Shown in pieces: positions 6,910 through 14,148 of a stretch of 25,152 nucleotides of DNA (position 1 is its first letter; each line of letters begins with the position of its first letter). The notes beneath the pieces were generated by a model that did not search any database, was not told the origin of the DNA, and saw nothing but the letters and a program-made list of their open reading frames with translations. The position numbers and the translations under genes are program-made. The stretch spans positions 1 through 25,152 of the forward strand of contig JBMNVL010000011.1 in assembly GCA_050946775.1 (NCBI GenBank), given 5' to 3'. The stretch is from UMGS1474 sp050946775 (GTDB taxonomy: Bacteria > Bacillota > Clostridia > Oscillospirales > Acutalibacteraceae).

Positions 6910-9084
6910 ATGTTCGAGAACTACAAAGTGTTTGAGACCACTCTGGCGGGTCGTCCGCTGGTGGTCGAGACCGGCAAGCTGGCGCAGCTTGCCAACGGCT
7001 CCTGCCTGGTCCGCTACGGCGAGACCGTCATCCTCTGCGCGGTCACCATGTCCGCCAAGCCCCGTGACGGGGTGGATTTCTTCCCCCTGTCGGTGGATTA
7101 CGAGGAAAAACTCTACTCGGTGGGCAAGATCCCCGGCTCGTTCCAGCGCCGGGAAGGCCGCCCGTCCGAAAAGGCGATCCTGACCTCCCGGGTCATCGAC
7201 CGCCCCATCCGCCCCTTGTTCCCCAAGGATATGCGCAACGACGTGTCGGTGGTCTGCACCGTCATGTCGGTCGATCCCGACTGCCCGCCGGAAACCACCG
7301 CGATGATCGCCGCGTCCATCGCCATCTCCATTTCGGAGATCCCGTGGGACGGCCCGATCTCCGGCGTGGTGGTCGGTCTGGTGGACGGCCAGTTCGTCAT
7401 CAACCCCACCGCTGAGCAGGAGGCCCGCTCCGAGATGCACGTCACGGTGGCGTCCACCGCCGATCTGGTGGCGATGATCGAAGCCGGCGCCAAGGAAGTG
7501 GACAACGACACCATGTTCGACGGCATCATGGCGGGCCACGCCGCCAACCAGCAGATCGTCGAGTTTATCAACGGCATCGTCGCCGAGATCGGTAAAAAGA
7601 AGATCGACTTCGTCTCCAACGATCCCTCCGAGGAGATGTACGAGGCGGTCAAGGCGTTTGCCATCGACGACGTGAAGGTCGCGCTGGACACCGACGACAA
7701 GCGGATCCGGGACGAGCGGCTGCTGCCCATCTACGCGGCGGTACACGAAAAATTCGACGAGCAGTATCCCGACGAGATCGCCAAGCTGGACGACTGCCTG
7801 TACAAGCTGCAGAAATTCGTCGTCCGCCGCTGGCTGCTGGACGAGGGCAAGCGGGTCGACGGGCGCGGCATCAACGACATCCGTCCGCTGGCCGCCGAAG
7901 TCGGCATCCTGCCCCGTACCCACGGCTCGGGACTGTTCACCCGCGGTCAGACCCAGGTGCTGACCACCGTGACGCTGGGCTCCTCCGGCGACGCGCAGCT
8001 GCTGGACGGCATCGACAACGAAACCGAAAAACGCTATATGCACCACTACAACTTCCCCTCCTACTCGGTGGGCGAGACCAAACCCTCCCGCGGCCCTGGC
8101 CGCCGGGAGATCGGTCACGGCGCGCTGGCTGAGCGGGCGCTGCTGCCGGTGATCCCCTCGGTGGAGGAATTCCCCTACACCCTGCGGCTGGTCAGCGAAG
8201 TGGTGTCCTCCAACGGCTCCACCTCCCAGGCCTCGATCTGCGGCTCGACGCTGGCGCTGATGGACGCCGGCGTGCCGATCAAGGCGCCGGTGGCCGGCAT
8301 CTCCTGCGGTCTGGTGACCGAGGGCGACCGGTTCATGACCATGGTCGACATCCAGGGGCTGGAGGATTTCTTCGGCGATATGGACTTCAAGGTGGGCGGC
8401 ACTCACAAGGGCATCACCGCCATCCAGATGGATCTGAAGGTGCACGGCCTGACCCCGGCCATCATCCGCGAGGCGCTGGACAAGACCTACAAGGCCCGGC
8501 TGTATATCCTCGACGAGATCATGCTCAAGGCCATCCCGGCGCCGCGCGCGGAGCTGTCCAAGTATGCGCCCAAGATGCTCAACACCAAGATCGACGTGGA
8601 CAAGATCCGCGAAGTCATCGGCAAGGGCGGCTCGGTCATCCAGAAGATCCAGGCCGACTGCAACTGCAAGATCGACATTGAGGAGGACGGCAACGTCTTC
8701 ATTTCCGCCACCGATATTGAGGACGCCAAGCGCGCCCTGATGATCGTTGAGACCATTGCCAAGGACCCCGAGATCGGCGCCATCTACAAGGGCAAGGTCA
8801 CCCGCCTGATGACCTTCGGCGCTTTCGTCGAGATTGCTCCCGGCAAGGAGGGCCTGGTGCACATCAGCCGTCTGGACGTCCGCCGGGTCGACCGGGTGGA
8901 GGACGTCGTCAACGTCGGCGACGAGGTGCTGGTCAAGGTCACCGAGATCGACGAACAGGGCCGGCTCAACCTCTCCCGCCGCGACGCGCTGATCGAGGTG
9001 GAGGGTCTGACGCCGGAAAACACGGTGTCCGATTCCCGTCCGCCCCGCCGGGACGGCGACCGCCGTCCCCGCCGGCACAACTAA
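6910..9084 (+). CDS. pnp: Polyribonucleotide nucleotidyltransferase (PNPase)
   Basis: PNPase is the phosphorolytic 3'-5' exoribonuclease of RNA decay, acting as a trimer. The 724-aa product has the first RNase PH domain (from about residue 10, FPLSVDYEEKLYSVGKIPGSF), the alpha-helical linker (~240-310) and the second RNase PH domain with the catalytic DMD pair D490/D492 in FFGDMDFKVGGT. A KH domain follows with GKGG at 571-574, then an S1 domain from 623 (GAIYKGKVTRLMTFGAFVEI). A short basic tail (PPRRDGDRRPRRHN) ends the protein. CGGAGGT lies 5 bp before the ATG. It follows rpsO by 183 bp holding a terminator and a long hairpin, and is closed by its own terminator. Confidence 0.98.
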   Translation: MFENYKVFETTLAGRPLVVETGKLAQLANGSCLVRYGETVILCAVTMSAKPRDGVDFFPLSVDYEEKLYSVGKIPGSFQRREGRPSEKAILTSRVIDRPIRPLFPKDMRNDVSVVCTVMSVDPDCPPETTAMIAASIAISISEIPWDGPISGVVVGLVDGQFVINPTAEQEARSEMHVTVASTADLVAMIEAGAKEVDNDTMFDGIMAGHAANQQIVEFINGIVAEIGKKKIDFVSNDPSEEMYEAVKAFAIDDVKVALDTDDKRIRDERLLPIYAAVHEKFDEQYPDEIAKLDDCLYKLQKFVVRRWLLDEGKRVDGRGINDIRPLAAEVGILPRTHGSGLFTRGQTQVLTTVTLGSSGDAQLLDGIDNETEKRYMHHYNFPSYSVGETKPSRGPGRREIGHGALAERALLPVIPSVEEFPYTLRLVSEVVSSNGSTSQASICGSTLALMDAGVPIKAPVAGISCGLVTEGDRFMTMVDIQGLEDFFGDMDFKVGGTHKGITAIQMDLKVHGLTPAIIREALDKTYKARLYILDEIMLKAIPAPRAELSKYAPKMLNTKIDVDKIREVIGKGGSVIQKIQADCNCKIDIEEDGNVFISATDIEDAKRALMIVETIAKDPEIGAIYKGKVTRLMTFGAFVEIAPGKEGLVHISRLDVRRVDRVEDVVNVGDEVLVKVTEIDEQGRLNLSRRDALIEVEGLTPENTVSDSRPPRRDGDRRPRRHN

Positions 9085-9092
9085 ACAACCGT

Positions 9093-9124
9093 CGCCCGCC
9101 GCAAACGCGGCGGGCGATATTTTA
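9093..9124 (+). terminator. pnp terminator
   Basis: A 10-bp perfect GC-rich stem (CGCCCGCCGC 9093-9102, GCGGCGGGCG 9107-9116) with AAAC loop is followed by ATATTTT. It starts 8 bp after the pnp stop. Confidence 0.85.
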
Positions 9125-9156
9125 GACGTTAGATATTAGACGTTAGACGTTAGACG
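9122..9156. repeat. Five-unit 7-bp tandem repeat after pnp
   Basis: TTAGACG, TTAGATA, TTAGACG, TTAGACG, TTAGACG without gaps. It is the reverse-complement type of the array at 4026-4060 and directly follows the pnp terminator. Confidence 0.85.
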
Positions 9157-9433
9157 GTAACGCACGGCGTGGCGCAAATTGGCGGATTGCCGTAGGGGTA
9201 GCGTTTGCGAGCGCCGCCGGGGGCGGAAGCAGCGAGCAAAAAGCTGGTGCCGCGGTCGGCGACCGGTGAGCGCGAAGGCGCCACACCGGAGCCGGGCACC
9301 GCAAACGGAGGATACCATCCGCCCGTTGTACAAACCGCCGGCGACCGCAGGGCTTCCCTTTACACAAGGGAGGCATCGCTCGCCGCTGGTTCACGCGAAC
9401 TGTCGGTGCCCCAGCTGTAAACTCTAAACTGTA

Positions 9434-9473
9434 AACTGCCGCGCTGCGGCATCATAACTGCCGCGCTGCGGCA
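9434..9473 (+). repeat. Duplicated hairpin overlapping the rsmF ribosome binding site
   Basis: An 18-bp sequence (AACTGCCGCGCTGCGGCA) occurs at 9434-9451 and again at 9456-9473. Each copy forms a stem TGCCGC/GCGGCA with a GCT loop. The last A of the second copy is the first base of the AAGGAG ribosome binding site (9473-9478). Confidence 0.8.
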
Positions 9474-9485
9474 AGGAGCGAAACT

Positions 9486-10862
9486 ATGTCCACCTTGCAA
9501 CTGCCGGCGCGATTCGTCGCGCGGATGAAACAACTTTACGGCGCCGAAGCCGCCGCCCTGTTCGTCGAAGACGGAGAGCCGATCCGGGGACTGCGGGTCA
9601 ACACCCTGAAATGCTCCGTCGAGCGGTTTTTGTCCCTGTGGCAGGGGCAGATCGCGCCGGTGCCCTTCTGCCCGGAAGGCTTTGCCGTCGACCCGGCTTT
9701 CAAGGCGGGCGCTGATCCGCTGCACCACGCCGGGGCGTATTATATGCAGGAGCCGTCGGCCATGTCGGCGGTGACGGTGCTGGCGCCAAAGCCGGGGGAG
9801 CGGATCGGCGACCTGTGCGCCGCGCCGGGCGGCAAATCCACCCAGATCGCGTCGGCGCTGCGGGGCGAAGGGCTGCTCTGGAGCAACGAATACGTCCACA
9901 GCCGCGCCAAAACGCTGGCGCAGAACATCGAGCGGTGCGGGGTGCGTAACGCCGTGGTGTCCAACGCCGATACCGCCCTGCTGGCCGAGCGGCTGCCCGG
10001 CTTTTTCGACGGGGTGCTGGTGGACGCGCCCTGTTCGGGAGAAGGGATGTTTCGCAAGGAGGAAGCGGCGCTGGCGCAGTGGAGCGAGGAGAATATCCGC
10101 CTGTGCGCCGTCCGGGACGCGGCGATCCTCGACAACGCCGCCGTCACGGTGCGCCCCGGCGGGCGGCTGGTCTATGCCACCTGCACCTTCGCGCCGGAGG
10201 AAAACGAATGTCAGATCGCGGCGTTTCTCAATCGCCACGACGATTTTGGGCTGGTCGACGCCGGTGTGACCTTCGGTCGCCCCGGCCTGCCGTGGGACGC
10301 GGTGGCGCCCTTTGCCGCCGATCCCACTCCGCCCAACGCCGACCTCACCCTCTGCCGCCGGATCACCCCCGCCGACGGGGGCGAGGGACATTTTATCGCC
10401 CTGCTGCGGCGAAAAGGGGAGACGCTCTCGCCAACGCCGGCCGAAAAACGGTGGGAGGGCTGGGCGATGGCCCACGATCTCTACCGGGAATGCTTTGCCG
10501 ACGAGCCGCGGGGACGACTCGAGCCGGTCGGCGAACAGGTGCGGCTGCTGCCGCCGGGAATGCCCGACACGGCGGGAATCCGCCTGATTGCCGCCGGGAT
10601 CGCGGTGGCGGAGGTTTGCAAGAATCGGCTGGAGCCCTGCCACGCGGCGTTCATGGCGGCGAAGGCTGCCGACTGCCGCCAAATCGTCGATCTGTCGCCC
10701 GACGATCCCCGCCTGACCGCCTTTCTGCGGGGCGAACAGATCCCCGCCGAGGACGTCCGCGGCTGGACGGCGGTGGCGGTCGCCGGGATCACCGTCGGCT
10801 TCGGCAAGGCGAGCGGCGGGGTGGTGAAAAACCGCTATCCCAAAGGCCTGCGCCTGCTCTAA
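9486..10862 (+). CDS. rsmF: RsmF-like 16S rRNA m5C methyltransferase (NOL1/NOP2/Sun family)
   Basis: These enzymes transfer a methyl group from SAM to C5 of cytosine in rRNA. The 458-aa product has the SAM-binding segment GERIGDLCAAPGGKSTQIA, motif IV DAPCSGEGMFRK (C183) and motif VI YATCTFAPEENE (C233); the two cysteines are the product-release and nucleophile pair of the family. After about residue 280 follow the RsmF-type C-terminal domains (a region like the RsmF ferredoxin-like domain, then a PUA-like end with SGGVVKNRYPKGLRLL). AAGGAG sits 7 bp before the ATG. The length fits RsmF/YebU. The exact target base is inferred from the family; a tRNA target cannot be excluded. Confidence 0.88.
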   Translation: MSTLQLPARFVARMKQLYGAEAAALFVEDGEPIRGLRVNTLKCSVERFLSLWQGQIAPVPFCPEGFAVDPAFKAGADPLHHAGAYYMQEPSAMSAVTVLAPKPGERIGDLCAAPGGKSTQIASALRGEGLLWSNEYVHSRAKTLAQNIERCGVRNAVVSNADTALLAERLPGFFDGVLVDAPCSGEGMFRKEEAALAQWSEENIRLCAVRDAAILDNAAVTVRPGGRLVYATCTFAPEENECQIAAFLNRHDDFGLVDAGVTFGRPGLPWDAVAPFAADPTPPNADLTLCRRITPADGGEGHFIALLRRKGETLSPTPAEKRWEGWAMAHDLYRECFADEPRGRLEPVGEQVRLLPPGMPDTAGIRLIAAGIAVAEVCKNRLEPCHAAFMAAKAADCRQIVDLSPDDPRLTAFLRGEQIPAEDVRGWTAVAVAGITVGFGKASGGVVKNRYPKGLRLL

Positions 10863-10868
10863 AAACGG

Positions 10869-10897
10869 TTGCAACGCCGGGAAAAATGTGGTATACT
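10869..10897 (+). promoter_or_regulatory. SigA-type promoter of icd
   Basis: TTGCAA (10869-10874), a 17-bp spacer and TATACT (10892-10897), starting 7 bp after the rsmF stop. The transcript would begin near 10904, with AGGAGG at 10917-10922. Confidence 0.8.
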
Positions 10898-10929
10898 ACA
10901 CCCTAATCAGTCCAAAAGGAGGAACCCTC

Positions 10930-12141
10930 ATGGCCAAAATCCAAATGACCACCCCGCTCGTCGAGATGGACGGGGATGAAATGACCCGCATCCTCTGGCA
11001 GGCGATCAAGGAAAAGCTGCTGGAGCCGTTTGTGGAGCTCAAATGCGAATACTACGATCTGGGCTTGCCCCATCGGGACGAGACCGACGATCAGGTGACG
11101 GTGGACGCCGCGAACGCCATCAAAAAGTACGGCGTGGGCGTCAAATGCGCCACCATCACCCCCAACGCCCAGCGGGTGGAGGAATATAAGCTCAAGCAGA
11201 TGTGGAAAAGCCCCAACGGCACCATCCGCGCCATGCTCGACGGCACGGTCTTCCGCGCGCCGGTGCTGGTCAAGGGGGTCAACCCCAGCGTGTCCACCTG
11301 GAAAAAGCCGATTACCATCGCCCGCCACGCCTACGGCGACATCTACAAGAACACCGAGCTCAAAGCCCCGGCCGGCAGCAAAGCCGAGCTGGTGGTCACC
11401 GACGAAAACGGCAACGAGACCCGCGCCCTGATCCACGATTTTGCCGGCGACGGCATCGTGATGGGGATGCACAACACCGACGCGTCCATCCGCAGCTTTG
11501 CCCACGCCTGCTTCCAGTACGCCCTGTCGGTGAAGCAGGATATGTGGTTTTCCACCAAGGACACCATCTCCAAAACCTACGACCACCGGTTTAAGGATAT
11601 CTTCGCCGAGATTTTCGAGGCGGAGTACAAGGATAAGTTTGAGGCGGCCGGGATCGAATATTTTTACACCCTGATCGACGACGCGGTGGCGCGGGTGATC
11701 CGCTCCCAAGGCGGCTTCATCTGGTGCTGCAAAAACTACGACGGTGACGTGATGAGCGATATGGTCGCCACGGCCTTCGGCTCGCTGGCGATGATGACCA
11801 GCGTGCTGGTCTCTCCCGACGGCAAGTACGAATACGAGGCCGCCCACGGCACCGTCACCCGCCATTATTACCGCCATCTGAAAGGCGAGTCGACCTCCAC
11901 CAACTCGGTGGCGACCATCTTCGCCTGGTCGGGCGCGCTGCGCAAACGCGCCGAGCTGGACGGACTTGGCGATCTCGCCCGGTTTGCCGACGTGTTGGAA
12001 AAGGCGACCATCGACACCATCGAGAGCGGCGTGATGACCAAGGATCTGGCGGCGCTGTCGACGCTGGAAAACAAGCAGGCGGTCGACACCATGGGCTTCC
12101 TCGACGCCGTCGCCGCACGGATGCAAGCGGCGCTGGCGTAA
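10930..12141 (+). CDS. icd: NADP-dependent isocitrate dehydrogenase, subfamily II
   Basis: The enzyme oxidatively decarboxylates isocitrate to 2-oxoglutarate with NADP+. The 403-aa product is of the eukaryote-like homodimeric type: MTTPLVEMDGDEMTRILW, SPNGTIRAMLDGTVFR, the metal-binding YDGDVMSD segment, and AAHGTVTRHYYRH, where the Arg and His match the residues that recognise the NADP 2'-phosphate in this subfamily. I chose the ATG at 10930, 7 bp after AAAGGAGG; an in-frame GTG at 10888 lies inside the promoter. It is transcribed alone from its own promoter. 2-Oxoglutarate made here feeds the glutamate/glutamine system, which includes the glnN in this window. Confidence 0.97.
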   Translation: MAKIQMTTPLVEMDGDEMTRILWQAIKEKLLEPFVELKCEYYDLGLPHRDETDDQVTVDAANAIKKYGVGVKCATITPNAQRVEEYKLKQMWKSPNGTIRAMLDGTVFRAPVLVKGVNPSVSTWKKPITIARHAYGDIYKNTELKAPAGSKAELVVTDENGNETRALIHDFAGDGIVMGMHNTDASIRSFAHACFQYALSVKQDMWFSTKDTISKTYDHRFKDIFAEIFEAEYKDKFEAAGIEYFYTLIDDAVARVIRSQGGFIWCCKNYDGDVMSDMVATAFGSLAMMTSVLVSPDGKYEYEAAHGTVTRHYYRHLKGESTSTNSVATIFAWSGALRKRAELDGLGDLARFADVLEKATIDTIESGVMTKDLAALSTLENKQAVDTMGFLDAVAARMQAALA

Positions 12142-12151
12142 ATAGCATAGA

Positions 12152-12471
12152 CACGAAAGAATCCCCGCTTTGGGGCGTGCAAATCAGGGATTTGTCAGTC
12201 TTAAAAAGGATCTTTTGGCGTATGGCGGCGTTGAAAAAACTTGAAATGCGCGAGCATTTCTTCGCTTTTTCGCCTTGCCCTGCGCGCAAAATCTCCCTTT
12301 TTAAGATGCAAAGCAGTTTTGAACGAGGCGTTTTTCGTTCAGGCAAAATGATAAAACACCGGGCATACTGGCGTATGCCCGGTGTTTTTCATGTAGCATG
12401 GACGGTAAAAGGGCCGTTCAAAACCTGACAAATCCCTAATTTGCGCGCCCCTTGGCGGGGATTTTTTTGTG
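12152..12471. mobile_element. 320-bp MITE-like inverted-repeat element
   Basis: Bases 12160-12198 and 12425-12463 are 39-bp inverted repeats with five mismatches, and the similarity extends outward to about 12152 and 12471. The outer part holds AATCCCCGC and the inner part AGGGATTTGTCAG. CATAG occurs just outside both ends (12146-12150 and 12474-12478) and may be a target duplication, though offset by one or two bases. There is no transposase. An internal 16-bp stem acts as a terminator. It follows the icd stop by 10 bp. The element type is inferred from structure only. Confidence 0.7.
12353..12389 (+). terminator. Strong bidirectional-type terminator inside the MITE-like element
   Basis: AAAACACCGGGCATAC (12353-12368) pairs perfectly with 12373-12388 around a TGGC loop: 16 bp, with a T-run at the 3' end and A-run at the 5' end. 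It may end icd transcription. Confidence 0.85.
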
Positions 12472-12787
12472 AACATAGGATGGAGCGGACAAAAGCCGGT
12501 AGGGGCGGATAGTATCCGCCCGGAAAGATAACGAAGAAAGATCCTTCGCCATAACGGCTCAGGATGACAACGCCATTTGCGGTGATGTCATTCTGAGGGC
12601 GTTAGCCCGAAGACTCTTCCTGCGACAAACCAAAACCGAGTTCCCCTATGAGGGGAAAGGCTGACACTTCCCGCTTGTTCGTATGAGCATTCATCTGAAA
12701 AATCGCGTCTGATTGCGAAAAACGGAGTAAGCGGAAGATAATCGACGCTAAATTCAAAAGGAGAGAGAAACAATCATAAGACCGTAT
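12472..12787. repeat. Non-coding repeats between MITE and DUF1836 operon
   Basis: No gene is seen. GGGCGGATAGTATCCGCCC (12503-12521) is a palindrome that recurs at 16814 and 16861. Bases 12536-12624 are a copy of a GATCCTTCG..GTCATTCTGAG..CGAAG element whose better preserved copy is at 16715-16806. The remaining stretch, 12640-12787, is AT-richer and shows nothing I can name. Confidence 0.65.
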
Positions 12788-12816
12788 TTGAAGTTCATAT
12801 GAACCTGTGATATATT
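12788..12816 (+). promoter_or_regulatory. Promoter with palindromic operator upstream of DUF1836 operon
   Basis: TTGAAG (12788-12793), a 17-bp spacer and TATATT (12811-12816). The spacer contains the perfect 12-bp palindrome GTTCATATGAAC (12793-12804), placed where a bound repressor would block RNA polymerase. The adjacent gene encodes a DNA-binding protein, so autoregulation is a reasonable inference. Confidence 0.65.
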
Positions 12817-12861
12817 TTTAACAAAGCCACACACCACGACTTGCCGGAAAGGGGTGAGGAT

Positions 12862-13422
12862 ATGCCGTCCAATATCATGCCCGGCACGGTGCTGGCGACC
12901 GATCCCGGCGGAGGAAACGCCGCTTTTGCGGCGATCACGTCGTTGTGCAGCGCCGCGGGCGGGCTGAGCCTGTCCCAGATCACGGCGATCACCGGGCTGG
13001 AGGCGTCCACCGTTCAAAACTGGGTCAAGCGGGGGTGGGTGTCCCGGCCGGTGGGGAAGAAATACGCTCCCCGGCAGATCTCCCGCATCCTGCTGATCAA
13101 TCTGCTGCGGGATGCCCTGCCGCTGGAAAGCATCGCCCGGCTGATGAGCGGGGTCAACGGCGAGGTGGAGGACGTATCCGACGACATCATCGACGAGGGC
13201 GAGCTGTACGACCGGCTGTGCGCCCTGCTGGAAGAGCTGGACGACCGCCCGTACACCGATGGGGAGATCCGCGCCGCGATAAAGCGCCAGTTGGCGGATT
13301 ACCGGGGACCGCTGCCCGATTCCCGCGCCCGGCTGTCGGGTGCGCTGGAGATCATGGTGCTGGCGGTGCAGGCTTCCCGGCTCAAGCGGCTGGCCGAGCG
13401 CCGGCTGGAGGAATGGCTGTAA
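12862..13422 (+). CDS. DUF1836 DNA-binding regulator
   Basis: The 186-aa product matches the DUF1836 family of Firmicutes, which carries a MerR-like winged-helix-turn-helix. The HTH is seen in LSQITAITGLEASTVQNWVKRGWV (about residues 37-60), followed by KKYAPRQISRILLINLLRDALPLESIARLM and the acidic DDIIDEGELYDRL segment; the C-terminal part is helical. I chose ATG 12862, preceded by GGGGTGAGGA; an in-frame TTG at 12841 is less likely. It is the first of five closely spaced genes (23 bp to the next) behind a promoter with a palindrome. No effector domain is visible. It probably regulates its own operon, but this is inference. Confidence 0.85.
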   Translation: MPSNIMPGTVLATDPGGGNAAFAAITSLCSAAGGLSLSQITAITGLEASTVQNWVKRGWVSRPVGKKYAPRQISRILLINLLRDALPLESIARLMSGVNGEVEDVSDDIIDEGELYDRLCALLEELDDRPYTDGEIRAAIKRQLADYRGPLPDSRARLSGALEIMVLAVQASRLKRLAERRLEEWL

Positions 13423-13445
13423 GACTATAACGAGGAGGGATAGCG

Positions 13446-14129
13446 ATGGCATGGTTTACCGACTGGTGGAACGGGCTAAACTTATTGCAGCAAAGCTTTG
13501 CGGTGGCGGCCATCCCCGCCACGGTGATAATGCTGCTGCAAACGATCCTGCTGCTGATCGGGCTGGGCGGCGGTCACGACACCGACCACGAGATGGCTGA
13601 CGACCACAGCGGCCTGGGAGATCACGATCATGATTTCGACCACGACTTCGATCACGATCATGATTTCGATCACGACTTCGATCACGACCACGATCATGAT
13701 CACGATCACGCCCATCATACGGCGGGACTGCGGATCTTCACGGTCCGGGGGCTGGTGGCGTTCTTCGCCATCGGCGGCTGGCTGGGCATCGTCCTGGCGG
13801 ATACCGCCGTCGCCACGCCGCTGGTGATCGCCATCGCCTTTGCCGGCGGCTTCGCGGCGCTGGTGCTGACGGCGCTGGTCATCCGCTGGAGCTTAAAGCT
13901 GCAGGATCAGGGCAATCTCGATCCCCGCGGCGCCGTGGGGAAAACGGCGCGGGTCTACATCCCCATCCCGCCGGGCGGCAGCGGCAAGATCACCATGCTG
14001 CTGCAGGAGCGGTACGTGGAGCTGGAAGCGGTGTCCACCGCCGAACGGCGGCTGGTCACCGATGAGCTGGTCAAGGTCACCGGGGTGGTCAACCGGAATA
14101 CGCTGGTTGTCCGCCCGGTGGAGGAATAG
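13446..14129 (+). CDS. NfeD-like membrane protein with His/Asp-rich loop
   Basis: The 227-aa product has a first membrane segment (~17-41), a loop at 44-91 with 16 His and 19 Asp residues, two further membrane segments (~98-118 and ~122-146), and a C-terminal beta-rich domain (~155-225, GAVGKTARVYIPIPPGGSGKI) of the NfeD OB-fold type. NfeD proteins are encoded next to flotillins and assist or anchor them, as YuaF with FloT in Bacillus. The His/Asp loop is not a usual NfeD feature and looks like a metal-binding tract. Part of it is encoded by a 30-bp tandem repeat. A ribosome binding site AGGAGGGA precedes the ATG. Flotillin follows after 19 bp. Confidence 0.85.
   Translation: MAWFTDWWNGLNLLQQSFAVAAIPATVIMLLQTILLLIGLGGGHDTDHEMADDHSGLGDHDHDFDHDFDHDHDFDHDFDHDHDHDHDHAHHTAGLRIFTVRGLVAFFAIGGWLGIVLADTAVATPLVIAIAFAGGFAALVLTALVIRWSLKLQDQGNLDPRGAVGKTARVYIPIPPGGSGKITMLLQERYVELEAVSTAERRLVTDELVKVTGVVNRNTLVVRPVEE
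13620..13709 (+). repeat. 30-bp tandem repeat encoding the His/Asp tract
   Basis: Unit 1 (13620-13649) and unit 2 (13650-13679) differ at one base; a third unit (13680-13709) is diverged. The repeat encodes DHDHDFDHDF, followed by DHDHDHDHDH. Confidence 0.8.
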
Positions 14130-14148
14130 AGGAAAAGGAGTGTTTTGT

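Larger units (their letters stand above)
9117..9485. repeat. Non-coding gap of mixed small repeats before rsmF
   Basis: No gene is supported. From left to right it holds: five 7-bp units (9122-9156, see separate entry); a GC-rich stretch; a diverged copy of the GGCGGAT..ATCCGCC palindrome near 9307-9323; a segment at 9353-9374 (CTTCCCTTTACACAAGGGAG core) that resembles 18411-18431; three more heptads CTGTAAA, CTCTAAA, CTGTAAA (9415-9435); and an 18-bp hairpin sequence repeated twice (9434-9451, 9456-9473) next to the rsmF ribosome binding site. No clear promoter for rsmF was found. Confidence 0.65.

Noticed and set aside
12177..12428. 83-codon open frame inside the inverted-repeat element
   Set aside because: No ribosome binding site, it crosses the internal terminator and the product has no family likeness.
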